From: Boothiomyces macroporosus | Lineage: Eukaryota; Chytridiomycota; Chytridiomycetes; Rhizophydiales; Terramycetaceae | DNA: 64,000 nt | Direction of reading: 5' to 3' | Assembly: GCA_027604185.1 (NCBI GenBank) | Contig: JADGKB010000011.1 | Span: forward strand, 165,246-229,245 | In this document: piece by piece, positions 21,326 to 34,162 of the stretch | Layout of the letters: each line of letters starts with the position of its first letter | Numbering within the stretch: the first letter of the stretch is position 1 | Notes under the pieces: generated by a model | Database searches by the model: none | What the model was told of the DNA's origin: nothing | Seen by the model: only the letters and a program-made list of their open reading frames with translations | Program-made: the position numbers and the translations under genes

Positions 21326-21390
21326 CCCAATATTTTAGACTACAATAATGTTTGTACTCTAGAAAATTTGAAAATTCTGTCTTTTTTGAA

Positions 21391-23292
21391 ATGCAAATCA
21401 ACGTACAAAAAGGCTAATGTAGAATGTCCGTATAGATCAAATCAAACCGCCACAGTCTCTTTCTGGAAACTTGCAGATTACCAAACACCACTTGATTCTA
21501 GATGAATACAAAGTAGGACATTGTTAACAAAAGTTACCGCATTCCCTTTTGCTATCTATTAACAAGAAACCAATGACAATTTACATTACATATCGTCATT
21601 TTATAGCAATTATAATCACATTTCAAATGGAGAGGGATGTGAACGAAGCATTTCAACTAATACAGAAATACATTAATATCAGTATATCTTATTAACAATG
21701 AGGCTCGCTTGAAGAACTGTACTGTTTTGAAAACAAGGAAAGATACACTACTCCTTGGTATGTTTTTGATCCAAGAGTTGATTTTGCAAGGATGGGCCTG
21801 GGTGTGAATGCCAATTGGAGAATCTCTACCATAAACGAATCATACAACTTTTCTTCTACTTATCCCAGATTAATTGGCGTACCTCAGAAAATAAGCGATA
21901 ATACACTACGTCATATAGGAAAATTCCGAAGTAAATCGAGAATCCCTGCTCTCTCTTACATACACAAAAATCAAGTTTGTCTTATTAATCAAGGTTACAA
22001 TAACTAGGTCTGCTCAGCCAATGATTGGGTTGAAACAGAATAGGTCGATTCAGGATGAAAAGCTTATTGAAGCAATTTTCAGCACAAGTTCGTGTTCACC
22101 AGACAGCACGCATCTTATAATAGATGCGAGACCGTTGGCAAATGCGCTTGCTCAAACTGCAATGGGAGCAGGAACGGAAAACTCTGACAATTACCAAGCA
22201 AAAATAGTATTCTTGGGGATAGATAATATTCACGTTGTTCGCGACTCTTTAAACAAATTATATGATGGTAAGTATTATTAATTTCAGCTTGCGTATCATT
22301 TGATAATCCAATCATTTCTAAAAGTGCATTGGAACGGTCTGGGTGGCTAAAGCACATTAAAAATATCATGGATGGAACTTTAATGATTGTGCAGAGTGTT
22401 CATTTGCATAACGAGCATACTCTTGTTCACTGCAGGTATTTTTTGCTAACGTAGTGATGGATGGGATCGCACCGCACAACTTTCATCGTTGGCTCAAGTT
22501 TGTTTAGATCCATATTACAGGACCATTGATGGTTTCCAAGTTTTGTTGGAAAAAGAATGGATATCTTTTGGGCACAAATTCCAAGACAGGTGTGGGCATT
22601 TATCCAGAGATTCGATGACTGCAGAGCAACCTCAGGAAAAGTCACCTTGGCAACAAGCAAGTAAAAATATGCTTGGAGCTGCGACTAAATTGTTTGGAAA
22701 CACATTTAATACACCGTTAAACTCTGCCACAATGTCTTCGGAAACATCCTCCCCCAACAATGTCGCTCCAAAGGAGATTTCGCCTGTTTTTCTTCAATTT
22801 TTAGATTGCATGTATCAAATCTGGACTCAATATCCTACCGAGTTTGAATATGACCAGCGCTTGCTAGAGTTTTTGTTTATCTCTGCTTATTCTTGCCAAT
22901 TTGGAAATTTTCTGTTTAATAACGAGCGAGAACTGAGACAGTTTACGAAACGTAATGGCAATAGTATGCAGTCGATCGAGGACTGTACACCGTCTATTTG
23001 GCAATATATCGAGGCAAACAAAGGTACTTTTTACAACGCTGTATATACACCATCTGATGAAGAAAAAATCCTGTTCCCTAATACTGTAAACCTAAAATAT
23101 TGGTCCAAGCTGTACAAGTTATCTACTTTGGAAGAACGGTCTGAATCACCATATGCAACCAGGAAATCATTAATAATTGAAGCAGATGCTACCCCAAGAA
23201 TCAGTAATGATCCACAAGTTGAAATGATTGATTTACAGGATTCTGCCACGCCATCACACCCTCTAATGACATCCGATAACCCATGGCAATAA
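21391..23292 (+). CDS. Myotubularin-family phosphoinositide 3-phosphatase
   Basis: Predicted 593-residue lipid phosphatase acting on PI3P or PI(3,5)P2 in endosomal traffic. An N-terminal GRAM/PH part (QSLSGNLQITKHHLILDE) is followed by the myotubularin core: LYCFENKERYTTPWYVFD, RSAQPMIGL, and the active site HCSDGWDRT, which has the CX5R loop intact. Six introns: 21403..21422, 21513..21533, 21682..21702, 21975..21993, 22268..22287 and 22436..22454. The last splits the active-site loop after HCS. The C terminus has no FYVE domain. The start (21391, MQINNVRID) is chosen because no longer open frame exists upstream; a short upstream exon is possible. Confidence 0.9.
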
Positions 23293-23399
23293 ACATTGTG
23301 CCAATATCTTTACAATTTCATATTTCCTTTTCAATCATGCTACCTCTCATTGTGTGAATGTGTCAACTGCATTTTTTGACTGACGTAAATCTATCAAAA

Positions 23400-23988
23400 A
23401 TGCACAAGCCAGAAAACCAAACTGTCATAGAATGGCTTACAAAACTAAATCTTGAATCATTAATTCCAATATTTGAAAAAGAGCAGCTGCTTGATTGGGA
23501 CACACTCCAACTAGTCACAATATCACAGCTACAATCCATAAATATTCCATTAGGAAGTTGCCTAAAGCTCCAGAAATCTTTTATTGGTAATTTGTATTGA
23601 CAAAGAAATGTATCCAAAGAGCAAGCTATCCCACGAGCCTGTCAAAGTGCTTTTGGACTGGTTGAAGGAAATTGGTAAACCGGATAGACAACCAAAGGCG
23701 CTAAAACGGCCTCCATGGTGCGGGACGTTGGATAGAGCGCATTCGCTACCCATAATGGAAGCAGCCAAATCAGATCAAAAGAGAAGGGTGAAAAAGGAGA
23801 AAGTTCTGGACAAGCCAGAGAAAGTGCAGATTACTAAAGTGCTATCATTTCCAGAGTCAAAGATAACTGTTGTTCAAGAAGAAATCAATGATGAAACGGT
23901 TGCAGTAGCAGCTGAAAAGGTAAAGGAGGATCAACCTATCGAGATGATATCGCGTAAGGGCCACCCAAAAATTAGTACCAAGAACTAA
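23400..23988 (+). CDS. SAM-domain protein of unknown function
   Basis: Predicted 189-residue protein. A sterile alpha motif domain occupies about residues 6-62 (VIEWLTKLNLESLIPIF, LGSCLKLQKSF). One intron, 23587..23605 (19 nt). The rest is basic and charged with no motif I recognise beyond VKVLLDWLKEIGKPD. An in-frame ATG 42 bp upstream (23358) would add 14 residues; 23400 is chosen because it places the SAM helix close to the N terminus. SAM domains often mediate protein oligomerisation or RNA binding; the role here is unknown. Confidence 0.65.
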
Positions 23989-24066
23989 CAATAGTTGACC
24001 CTTTCAAGAAAAGTAGAAAAGATTGAATAAAATTATCATGTTATATTCAAATTAATATCTCTATTT

Positions 24067-26188
24067 CTAAACCATATCTCCAAACTCACCTGTCAAATCA
24101 AGCTTTGCAATTACAGAATGGTACAAACGCTTAAATTCCCAAATGTCACCACTTGCTCGTTTCAAATCAACGATTAAAAGGCCCTCCAAATTCTTTATCC
24201 TGTGAATCATGACAAAGAATTTGAGGTCGGTTGTAGCTTCTTTACGATTTTGGTTAAGGATCGGTGGCAGAGTGCTGGTTCCATCAAAACCTCGATTGTA
24301 CTGCAACCCAAATTGTCTGATATACCTTAGTTTTAACATCATGTTTGTGAATGGGGATCCAGACTTCTTTTTTGGTTCGTGGACATCCGCGTGTTTGAGT
24401 ACACTCAGCTTGTATGGGTTATCGGTCATGGCAACATTCAAATTCATTTGCTGGAGTACCTGCACTACAAGGGTCAATAATTTACTTGGTGGCAAAGTGG
24501 TGAGAGCTCTTTGATCGATAGGTCCAGAGTGATACTTTATACTACGGATAGACTCCATTGATCCATAATGAGATAGCGACTTGCTTTCACTACGGGAATA
24601 CGATTTTGAATTCCTGTTTGCATAGTCTAGTGTAAACAAAAAAGCACCTGTTGAAAATATTGGACGGTGATCCATACTTTGGGCACGTTTGGCTTCTTCT
24701 TGAAATTTGGTGCGCTTCGAGTCAAGCTGAACACTATTTCTGGAAGTGGGCTGTTTTGGTCTTCCATAGTTAACTTCACTCTGAGTAACGGCAGGAGAAT
24801 GTTTTACAGTGTCGGTTGTAGAAATAGAATTCATACTGGCATTTGATTTTCCGCTTACAAAAGATACTTTGCTCTTTATATCTTTTGGTAATTCTGGAAC
24901 CAAATCATCAGTTTCCACAGCTACAGTCATCTCTGGGACTTTTTCAGACTGCTGCGACTCTCCGTTTACTTCAACAGCTGTTTCCAATGGATTGTTTGAA
25001 GGTTGGACATCCATAGTCTCTACAATTACAGGCTCTGGCTCTTCTTCCAATACCATCATATCATGTAAAGAATAGCTGATGGTTGGAATATCCTCCTCTT
25101 CCAAATTCACAACAGACAAGTCTTCATCAAATTCCACAGGCTCCTCTGGAACTTCATGTTGATGAACACCATTAATTGGAATTGGTGAAGAAGGAACTTC
25201 TTGAACTCCAAACTCTGCAGGAAGAAGGGGTCCAGTGTGTTCAGGGAGAGGTGTGAACATATCCCAATAAGGCTGAAGCCATCTACGGTTAGATTTGCTT
25301 ACTTGTGTGATTTAATTTCCTGCATTGTGGCTCTTTCATTCGGATTAGTGTTCAAAATCCTTCGTAATAGGTGCTTGCATTCCGCACTAAGTTTTACAGG
25401 AAATGTCAGCTCAGATTCGTAAATATGTTTGTACAGCTGAGCCATATTTTCACCGTCCTCGTTTTCTGGATCATCGTCGAACGGCAACGAACCGCAAACC
25501 ATCGCATACAAGATAACACCGCAACTCCAAATATCAGCGAGTTCTCCAATGTATTCGTCATTCACCACCAATTCTGGGGCAGCATAAACAGGTGAGCCGC
25601 AACTGGTAGATAGTATACGATCACCCATTGGTTGATAGAAATTGGCAAACCCAAAATCTGTGATAATCATATTACGATTCTTGTCCAACAACAAATTTTC
25701 CAGTTTCAAGTCTCTGTGAACATATCCATTGTGATGCAGGAAAGAGACACCTACTGTCAAGCCAAAATACCATCAATTAACTGGAAAAAGAACTTGGCAG
25801 CTTCCTTTTCAGAGAGGTTTTGTCTTGATAGGATATATTCAAAAAGTTCCCCTCCAGAGGCATACTCCAAAACCATCCCAATATGTGTGTCATTTTCAAT
25901 TACTTCAATCAAATGAACCAAGTTAGGATGACTAACAGTTCTAAGAATACTTATTTCCCTTTGCAATTTGAACCTCTTTTCTGTGGTAGTAACAGATTCT
26001 TTTTTGATAAACTTGATTGCAACCTACTCTAAAATGAAGCTTACCTCTTCTCCAGTGGTTATGTGATATCCAAGTTTAACTTTTCCGAATTCCCCTTCTC
26101 CGATGGTTCTGCCCAGCCTGTATGGCCCAAAGGTTCCTGTATTTTTATGAGAATATGCTAGGGATGAGGTTGCGGCTGTACCTGACAT
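24067..26188 (-). CDS. KA1-domain CAMKL protein kinase A
   Basis: Predicted 686-residue Ser/Thr kinase of the AMPK/MARK/KIN1-like (CAMKL) group. The kinase domain (about 20-278) has IGEGEFGKVKL, the VAIKF lysine, HRDLKLEN, DFGFAN and the activation loop LSTSCGSPVYAAPE. An acidic linker follows. The tail (about 530-686) has the block YHSGPIDQRAL and a KA1-like end (DIWEFKRLYHSVIAKL). Three introns: 26024..26044, 25751..25770 and 25283..25302. It is the downstream end of an array of four paralogues in the same orientation, 181 bp from kinase B. Confidence 0.87.
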
Positions 26189-26369
26189 TGATGTTATTCT
26201 CAAAAGCGATGATCAATTGACCAATTCGAGTTCAACTTTTCTTGCTCCCCGCTTTTTCATGCCCCTTACAACGGAGGGCGCCACAATAGGCTGGTTTACT
26301 GTCAATGAAATAAATGATTCAAAAAGGAAAAAAGGGTTGAAATTGGTATATTAAGTGCGGAAATATGCT

Positions 26370-28130
26370 TTACAGTTCGTGCTCAATTTCCGACACAAAA
26401 TCTCGGTACAGCCGTTTGAACTCCCATATGTCGCCATCGTATCTCTTCAAATCAACAGTGAATAGCCCATCCAGATTCTTGAGTCGGTGGATAGCGACCG
26501 TGAATTTTAATTCACCATCAGGCTCATCGCTGTTTCTTTCTGGTATTGGTTTGCCGTCGTAACCATGGTTAAACTGCAGGCCAAATTTCCCCATGTATAT
26601 TAGATTTTGAATCATAATTCCAGGAAAAGACATTAGCGAATTGGCCAATTTGCCTTTTGTCTCTGATTTTGGGTGATCAGCTGTTTTTTTGACTTTGATT
26701 TTGTACACATCTGGGGTTTCCCTAAACCGCAACTGCATTTTAGTTAGTACCTTGACAATCTTTTCCTTTATATCGTCTGGGTGCATTTTACTTAGCGTTC
26801 TTTGATCGATAGGCCCAGAGTGGAATTTCAGATTGTCCACTACTGGTCTTGAAACATCTTTATCTTTTGCAGTTGACCAAGAAGGCATACGATGCTTGCT
26901 TAACGTCGCGCTGCGTACCAAGTCAGATTTTTCTCGCACTATGATTAGAAAGTGTTACTTTGTGTAAACTTTGGATTGCTACCATCTAAACTCTTTGGTC
27001 GAACATGCTCTGTAACGTCTTCGACATTTGCTTGAACTCTTGGCACTTCAATTGGAACAGCCAAAGTTTGTCCAATCAAAGACATTGGCACGATAGAACT
27101 TTCATCAACCGACTCCTCGATCTCACTGTCAAATGGGAAATGCGATTCATCATCAGACACAATATCATACGGAAAGTATTTTACATAATATGGTTTACAC
27201 CATCTAGGTTAATCAGTATGGTACGGGTGATTTTTGATCCCATCAATGTTGAGTCTGAATTTGGGGTCAGGAACGAGAATACTGCTAGCTAGTGAGCGAG
27301 CACTGGATGAAACATGCGATGGATACTTTAGTGTGGTGTTCATTATATATTTATACAGTTTTACTGCATCCTCCCCATCCAAATTTGTGCTGTCATCGTC
27401 ATATGGCAAATAGCCACATAACATGGCATAAAGAATAACCCCGCAGCTCCATATATCGACAGTTTCACCCATGTATTGATTGTTCATCACCAATTCAGGA
27501 GCAGCGTAGTGCAAGCTTCCGCAACTTGTGGACAATAGATCATTCGAACCTTTCTGGAACCAGTTTGCAAATCCAAAATCAATAATTACAATATTCTTGT
27601 CCTTGTCCAACAGTAGATTTTCCAGTTTCAAGTCTCGATGAACAATGCCCATGCTCAATAAATACTCAACCCCTGCATTAATACTACATACCAATTATTA
27701 GTTGAGAAAAATATTTCGCAGCTTCATTCTCCTTTAGGTACTGTCGCTCTTGCGCGATCATGTATTGAAAGAGTTCCCCACCACAGGCATATTCCATAAC
27801 CATTCCAACATACCGCTCAGTCTCTAGGACTTCATATAACTTTACTATAAATGGATAATTGATTTGCTAATATTAATTCCAAGTACTCTTAGGATATCAA
27901 TTTCACGAATTAGCTTTTTGGTGAGGTCCGGAGTGTTGATATCTTCCTTTTTAACCAATTTTATAGCTACCTGGATTATAAATGATTACCTCAGTGTTAG
28001 TGTCGAAGTGGTAGGCAAGTTTAACTTTTCCAAACCCTCCTTGCCCAATCGTCTTCAGTAGTTTGTATGGCCCAAATGCGTTGTAATGCATTTTTCTTGG
28101 TTTCGGCTCCATGTGGTTCTGATCGAGCAT
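26370..28130 (-). CDS. KA1-domain CAMKL protein kinase B
   Basis: Predicted 553-residue paralogue with an intact kinase core (IGQGGFGKVKL, VAIKL, HRDLKLEN, DFGFAN, LSTSCGSLHYAAPE) and the FHSGPIDQRTL plus KA1 tail (DIWEFKRLYRDFV). Five introns: 27971..27989, 27867..27886, 27674..27692, 27204..27224 and 26939..26958. It has the shortest linker of the four copies. The start at 28130 is the first in-frame ATG; two later in-frame ATGs (the last giving MHYNAFGPYKL) are alternatives. It lies between kinases A and C. Confidence 0.86.
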
Positions 28131-28270
28131 TTCAAAGTTTTCTTTGTTTCTCCGACTGGTTTAATTATTCTCTGTGTTACATGTTTGTGCTCAAGTTGCA
28201 CGGACCAACTCAAGGGACCGAGATCAAAAGCGAAGCCTCAAAAACAACAATGAATCAAAAAGCAATTCTT

Positions 28271-30205
28271 TTATTCTTCCTTCTGATCTGTCTTTTCGCC
28301 AGTTTTTTCCTTTTCTAATTCTATTTGTAATCGACCGATAAAGTCGTTGTAGAGATGCTTGAATTCCCAGATATCACCCTTTAGCCTTTTGCAGTCAACT
28401 GTATATATTCCCTCCAGACTCTTTATTCTATGAATTGCAACATAGAATTTCAATTTCTTCAATACAGGCTCTCTGTTTGCAGGAACTGGCGGAATTGGTT
28501 TACCATCAAACCCTCGGTTATATTGCAGTCCAAACTTGCCCATATACATCAAGTTTTGAAGTATCAATGCAGGGAATTCTGCCAGTGCCGAAGCGATTTT
28601 CGCGCTCTTTGACTTTCCAGAGTAGTTTGATTTTGCGCTAGCCCTGATGGTGCTTGTTACTGGCGGAGCCATTGAACTGACTACAGTGGATTCAAAATCA
28701 GACTCGGAATCATCTCCAAAATCTTTTTCTGTATGTTGAACAATCTTCATCTTGTACGCGTTCCTGGTAAGAACAACATCCATTCCCATTTCGGTAAACA
28801 CTTTAATCACCCTTTCCATTATTATTCCAGGTTCCAGATTTGAAATTGCCCTTTGATCAATCGGACCAGAATGCAATTTGATTTTGTCAAGCGTCTCCTT
28901 TCCTGGCGGAACATACATTACGACATTTCTGGTAGCCCTACTAACTGTACTAGAGCGTGACATGAAATCATTTGCTAGAATTAACAATTGGATACTTTTA
29001 GGAATAAAGTTGCCTCTATCCAAACTCATAGCCCTAATAGGCAAATCAGAATCTTCAGTTCTAGCAGCTTTAGGTTTCTCTGGACCGAATTTAAAGTCTT
29101 CTCTTTTGGTCTGTTCTTGCATGACAGGGATAGCAGCTGGCTTATCGCTATCTTCAACTTTCTCTTTTTTAGGTAAGGTCTCTGCAGACTCTGTAGATTC
29201 TTCAGTTTTGAACTCACTCTCTTCTGGGACAGTTTCAATGGGTTTCTTGGCGACTTTGTATTTTTCATAGTACAATTTGATCCATCTATTTTAGTATAAA
29301 TTTACGTGTGAGTTTTGATTTCGTCAATATTGGCACGGAGGGATGGATCTGGAACCAATATCCTGTTTACCAATGACTTGGCTCCATGTGAGACATGATT
29401 TGGGAACGTTAGTTTGGTTTCCAATATATACTTGTACAATTTTTGAGTATCCTCAGAAGCATTAGGATCATCGTCATATGGTAAATATCCGCACAGCATT
29501 GCGTACAAAATAACACCGCAGCTCCAGATATCAACTGAACCAGCAACATATGAATCATTTATAACTAATTCAGGAGCGGCATAACACAAGCTACCACAAT
29601 TCGTATTCAACATGTTCTTGGTTTCCTGTCCAAACCGATTTGCGAATCCAAAATCAATAATTACAATATTCTTGTTCTCATCCAAGAGCAAGTTTTCCAG
29701 TTTCAAATCTCGGTGAACAATGCCAAGGTTCAAAAGATATTCAACACCAACGATCAATTGGGCAAAGTACTTTGCCGCTTCCTGCTCTTTAAGATATTGC
29801 CGGTGCTTCTGAGTGATCATATATTTGAACAGCTCGCCTCCGGAAGCATATGCTGTAACTATTCCAACGTATCTTTCGGTTTCCAGGACTTCATACAGCT
29901 TGACTATGTAGGGATTATCCAGACTCTTGCGGTTAATGTTTGATTACTTTGAGAATATCAATTTCCCTAATCAGCTTTTCCGTTCTTCCAGGTTTTTGGA
30001 TATCTTCCTTCTTCACCAGCTTAATGGCTACCTCAAGGTAAGTTAATGTTACCTCTTTTCCAGTCTGAATATGGTGAGCAAGTTTTACTTTTCCAAATTC
30101 TCCCTGACCCACCGTCTTGGAAAGTCTGTACGGCCCAAAAGAATTGTAATGCACCTTCTTTGGCGCATCTGTGTTAGCCATTTGAATACCTTGCTCTGAG
30201 GGCAT
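28271..30205 (-). CDS. KA1-domain CAMKL protein kinase C
   Basis: Predicted 623-residue paralogue. Kinase core: VGQGEFGKVKL, VAIKL, HRDLKLEN, DFGFAN, and an altered activation loop LNTNCGSLCYAAPE. A charged linker leads to LHSGPIDQRAI and the KA1 tail (DIWEFKHLYNDFIGRL). Three introns: 30032..30052 (21 nt, no in-frame stop, so retention would insert VTLTYLE), 29926..29947 and 29286..29305. The start at 30205 is the first ATG in frame (MPSEQG). It is 140 bp from kinase B and 116 bp from kinase D. Confidence 0.86.
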
Positions 30206-30321
30206 TTCAAAAGTGGAACTTTTTAAAAGCTGTTTCGCCTTTTTCCAGGTCCCAGCCCGAAAAGGAAGTAGCACAAACGAATGAAAAAGTACGAGTTGAA
30301 GATTATTTATATTTGTAAAAA

Positions 30322-32642
30322 CTACTTATTTTCCACCTTTAAATTCAGATTAGTTATGATTTCATGGTAAAGCTTCTTGAACTCCCATATGTCACCACGG
30401 TATCTCTTCAAATCCACTGTCAGCAAGCCATCAAGATTCTTTATCTTGTGCACCATTACATAAAACTTCAGCTTCTTTTCGCTAGGCACGTGTGAAGCGG
30501 AAGACTCTGGAAGAGGCTTTCCATCGTACCCGCGGTTGTACTGAAGTCCAAACTGACCAACGTTTTTGATGCTTTGAACTAAGCTGAATGGTAACGACGC
30601 CAGTACATTTCCAATTTTGCTCTTCTTATGGGGGACTTTGGAATTTCCATGAATAGGACGGGTGGAAGGAGTGGTAGAAGCTATTGAGCGGCCAACGGTA
30701 AATGATTCGGCGAAATCAGATTCAGAGTTGGAGTTATCATCTACGTGTTCATCATCCTGTCGAACTGCCTTCAGCTTATAAGGATCATCCGTGTATAGCA
30801 CTTCAAATCCCATTTCGTTCAATACCTTTACAATTTTTACAAGGAGTTCACTGGCAGATAAGCTCGAAAGAGCTCGATGATCAATTGGTCCTGAGTGATA
30901 CTTCATCTTTTCTAGTTCGGTAGTGGTGAATGGGAATGCCACGCCCATATCTGATTTCAAATGGCCACGGGTGTTGTTTGTACTCTTTCTGCCGTATGTG
31001 CTGCGGACAAACTCTTTGAACGATTGAGCTACTATTAATTATGAATTACTTTCTCCGCGTGCGCCGTAGCTTCTAGGTTGATCGACGCTCTTTGCTCTAA
31101 CATGGTCTTTTGACAATTCTGGTTCTTGCGGAATTTCTGGAACTTTGAGCTTTTCCAGCTTTTCAAGCGACTGTCTAAGTTTGTCCAGCTTTTCTTGGGA
31201 TTTTTCTTCTTTGATTTGGGAAGCAATGAGGTTATTTTTCAAAAGGTCGGACGATCTAGGCATGTCTTCTCTTGAAAGCGTTCTTGAGATTCTTTTACTT
31301 TTTGATTGAGGTCTATTTAGCTTTTCATCTGACTGGGATTTTGCTGGAGTGGGTGCAACTTCCACATTTCCCTTTAATTGCTCCTTTGAAGACTTTGCAA
31401 TCTCTGCTGTGCTTTCCTGTTTAACAGGTTCTGGAACCAACAAATTTTCCCTTGACTGTGGGGATTGTACAGTTGTCGATTCTACTTGAACCTCCACAGT
31501 TGGTACGTGTACAAATTTGTCTCCTGAAATTGAGTTTGTAGGAGATGGTTCTTGGAGTTTAACTGGATCAGAATTCTCCACTACTGTCTCCAAGCTGGAA
31601 TTCACTGGAGTAGTGGCTGGTATTCCAAAAAAAGGGGTCTTTACAGGAATCGGAGCGATAAGCGGTGGGACGTTCGAATTGTTCACAACATCCGGGACAA
31701 TTGAAGGATCGCTGGTTTTTGGTTTGACTGCTTTCAAGTCAGCAAACATGTGGCGATAGTCCTGCAGGAATGGATGCTGCTTCATTTGCTGCATAGTGGC
31801 TCTCTGCTTTGGGTCTGTCACTAGAATAATGCTTATCAAATGCTTTGGAATTGATCTTACATAGGGGGGATATTCTAATTTTGCTTCCAAAATGTACTGA
31901 TACAATTTGTTGACACTGTCGGCAGCATTGGCCATTTCGTCATCAAATGGCAAGTAACCGCATAGCATCGCATAGAGAATTACCCCACAACTCCAAATGT
32001 CAGCAGACTCTCCGACATAGCAATCATTCACAACCAATTCAGGAGCGGCATAACATGGACTACCACAACTGGTTGAAAGGTATTCTTTTCCGCCTCCTCT
32101 GGAAAATCTGTTTGCAAAACCAAAGTCCGTAATGATTATTTTTTTGTTTTTGTCCAGTAACAAGTTTTCCAGCTTCAAGTCTCTGTGAACAATTCCATTT
32201 TCATGCAAAAAGCTAACACCGACAAGCAGCTGCGCAAAGAAATTTGCTGCTTCAGAGTCTTTCAGGTACGTCCTTGCGAGGATGTGCTCAAACAATTCTC
32301 CGCCTTTGATTAAACAAAAAGTACCTGAGGCAAATTCCATTACCATTCCAATGTATCCTTCGGTCTCAATTACTTCATACAATTTAACTACATGGTGGTG
32401 GTTGATTGATTTGAGGATATCAATTTCTCTAATAAGTTTTTCCCTCCTGGTAGGGTTCTGGATATTTTCCTTTTTGATTAGCTTGATGGCAATCTCCTTG
32501 TTTGTGCGAATATGGTATGCTAATTTTACTTTGCCAAATTCTAGTGTTAAAAGAAGCAACCTCCTTGGCCAATAGTGCGGGCAAGTCGGTATGGCCCAAA
32601 TGCATTGTAATGTACTTTACGAGGCCCTTCTGCGGTTTGCAT
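30322..32642 (-). CDS. KA1-domain CAMKL protein kinase D
   Basis: Predicted 752-residue paralogue and the first gene of the array. Kinase core: IGQGEFGKVKL, IAIKL, HRDLKLEN, DFGFAN, LSTSCGSPCYAAPE. A long Pro/Ser/Glu-rich linker precedes YHSGPIDHRAL and the KA1 tail (DIWEFKKLYHEIITNL). Three introns: 32541..32560 (GTT start), 32304..32324 (21 nt without a stop; retention would insert seven residues between FASG and GELF) and 31029..31049. It lacks the intron before VAIK that A, B and C share. Confidence 0.87.
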
Positions 32643-33230
32643 TTATGTTACAAGAATTTTGCAATTACTGTTAAAAAGGAAGAAGGCTTACACAGCAGCA
32701 GCCCCTCTTTAACCAATATGTGGCAAACACCCTCTGGTCCCGCAAAGTCCTAGAAAATTTAAAAGGGAACGAGCCCAGGTGCCTCAGGTCCATTATGAAT
32801 CAAGTTGAAACAAATCATGAAATCAAGTAGATTTCAATAGCTTATAGTAGTAATAGGTCCGTATCCGAGGGCTTGTGAACATTCTACGTTTTACGATTGA
32901 TGCACTTTGTTGAGCCTTTGTCGCACAACCGACAGGTGACGATGCATCGAAATGTACGACAAAAATCAAAAGCTTAGGGTTCGCCATTGTTTGGTAATTA
33001 TCCACTCGCTTTTAATGCAGCGAGACCTCAGCATGGGTTGAATCCAACTTTGGTCCCAATCCTGCTGATGACCATGAAACATCGCTACACTATTGTGGCG
33101 ACACCATTCAGTTCCTGCAAGATACCGACCTAGCTATTATTGGATATCACAACGGCTTCTAGATCTCTTGGTAAACGATTCACTGAAATTTTGCAGCGAA
33201 AGGCAGAGAAAATTCTTTCCAAATCTAAAA
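32643..33230. other. Intergenic, no gene recognised
   Basis: This 588-bp stretch separates the divergent kinase D and RPB9 genes. A 60-codon minus-strand frame (32823..33005) has no recognisable motif and no supporting context. I saw no tRNA. It probably holds two promoters. Confidence 0.4.
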
Positions 33231-33612
33231 ATGGCTTCTGTTCTATTCTGCTCAGAATGGTAAGTATCCCATTAAATACAGCAATAATATGTTATATCCA
33301 AAGGAAGATAGACAAAACAGACATTTGCTATTTGCATGTAGGAACTGTGATCATCAGGAAGATGCGACGCAATTCACTGTATTCAAGCACGTAATTACAC
33401 ATACCCCACTGGAACAGAGTTCTGCAATGGTCGATTTATCAGGAGATCCAACATTTCCAAGATCGAATAAACCATGTCCAATATGTGGCCATCCTGAATC
33501 AATCTTTTTCCAGAGCAGAAGTAAAGGGAAGGATGCGACAATGAAGCTGTACTTTGCATGTTGCAACAGAGAGTGCAAGCACCGCTGGGAAGAAAGTAAT
33601 GGTTCAAATTGA
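33231..33612 (+). CDS. RPB9: RNA polymerase II subunit RPB9
   Basis: Predicted 119-residue subunit of RNA polymerase II with two zinc ribbons. The N-terminal ribbon has CSEC and CRNC, and the C-terminal ribbon has CPICGHPESIFFQSRS, MKLYFACCNREC and HRWEE. One intron, 33260..33281 (22 nt), lies inside the first zinc knuckle (CSE|C). The length matches the family (about 115-125). RPB9 is preferred over RPA12 and RPC11 because of the FFQSRSKGKDATMKLYF block; RPA12/RPC11 would carry the TFIIS-like RSADE loop, which is absent. Confidence 0.92.
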
Positions 33613-33664
33613 GTAATAATATAATTATATTTTTTTCAAGTTTTTTCTTTCTCCAAAACTCGAA

Positions 33665-34119
33665 ATGGATGATGAACTAGCGCAACTCAGGGCAAAGAGA
33701 TTGGCGGAAATGAAAGCCCAAGTAAATACAATTGACAGTAGAGCGGACAGAGTATGGGATTGCCTGCTGGAATGGCTGGACAGCCTCAACGGGAAGATCA
33801 GGAAAAGCAAAAACAAATGGAAGATATGAGGCACAACATGGTAATCCTATAATAATTTCAGCTGGCTCAAATCCTGAGTGGTGAAGCGAGAGAGCGTTTA
33901 GCTCGTATCCGAATCGTCAAGGAAGACAAAGCAAGAGGAGTCGAAGACATGATTATTAGAATGGCGCAAACAGGACAAATCAGAGGCAAAGTCTCTGAAT
34001 CGCAATTGGTTGATTTATTAAGTCAAATCAGTGAGCAGCAAACCAAATCCACAAAAATCCAGTTTAGTCGAAGAAGATCTGGGGATGATTCTGACGATGA
34101 TGACGACTTTGGACTTTAA
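33665..34119 (+). CDS. PDCD5: PDCD5/TFAR19 family protein
   Basis: Predicted 137-residue conserved protein, a small helical bundle with DNA-binding or chaperonin-related roles in other eukaryotes. It opens MDDELAQLRAKRLAEMKAQ and ends with the family's basic and acidic tail: IQFSRRRSGDDS followed by a run of Asp. The core MIIRMAQTGQIRGKVSE matches the PDCD5 MIIxMAxxGxIxxKVSE block. Two introns: 33722..33741 and 33841..33861. It lies 52 bp downstream of RPB9 in the same orientation. Confidence 0.92.
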
Positions 34120-34162
34120 GCTGTTTGGGCACATGGATCTGAGGTTTAATAAATCGTTTTAT

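Noticed and set aside
32823..33005. 60-codon minus-strand frame between kinase D and RPB9
   Set aside because: No recognisable motif, no codon or context support.
33020..33060. GGTTGAATCC resembling a tRNA T loop
   Set aside because: No cloverleaf could be drawn around it.
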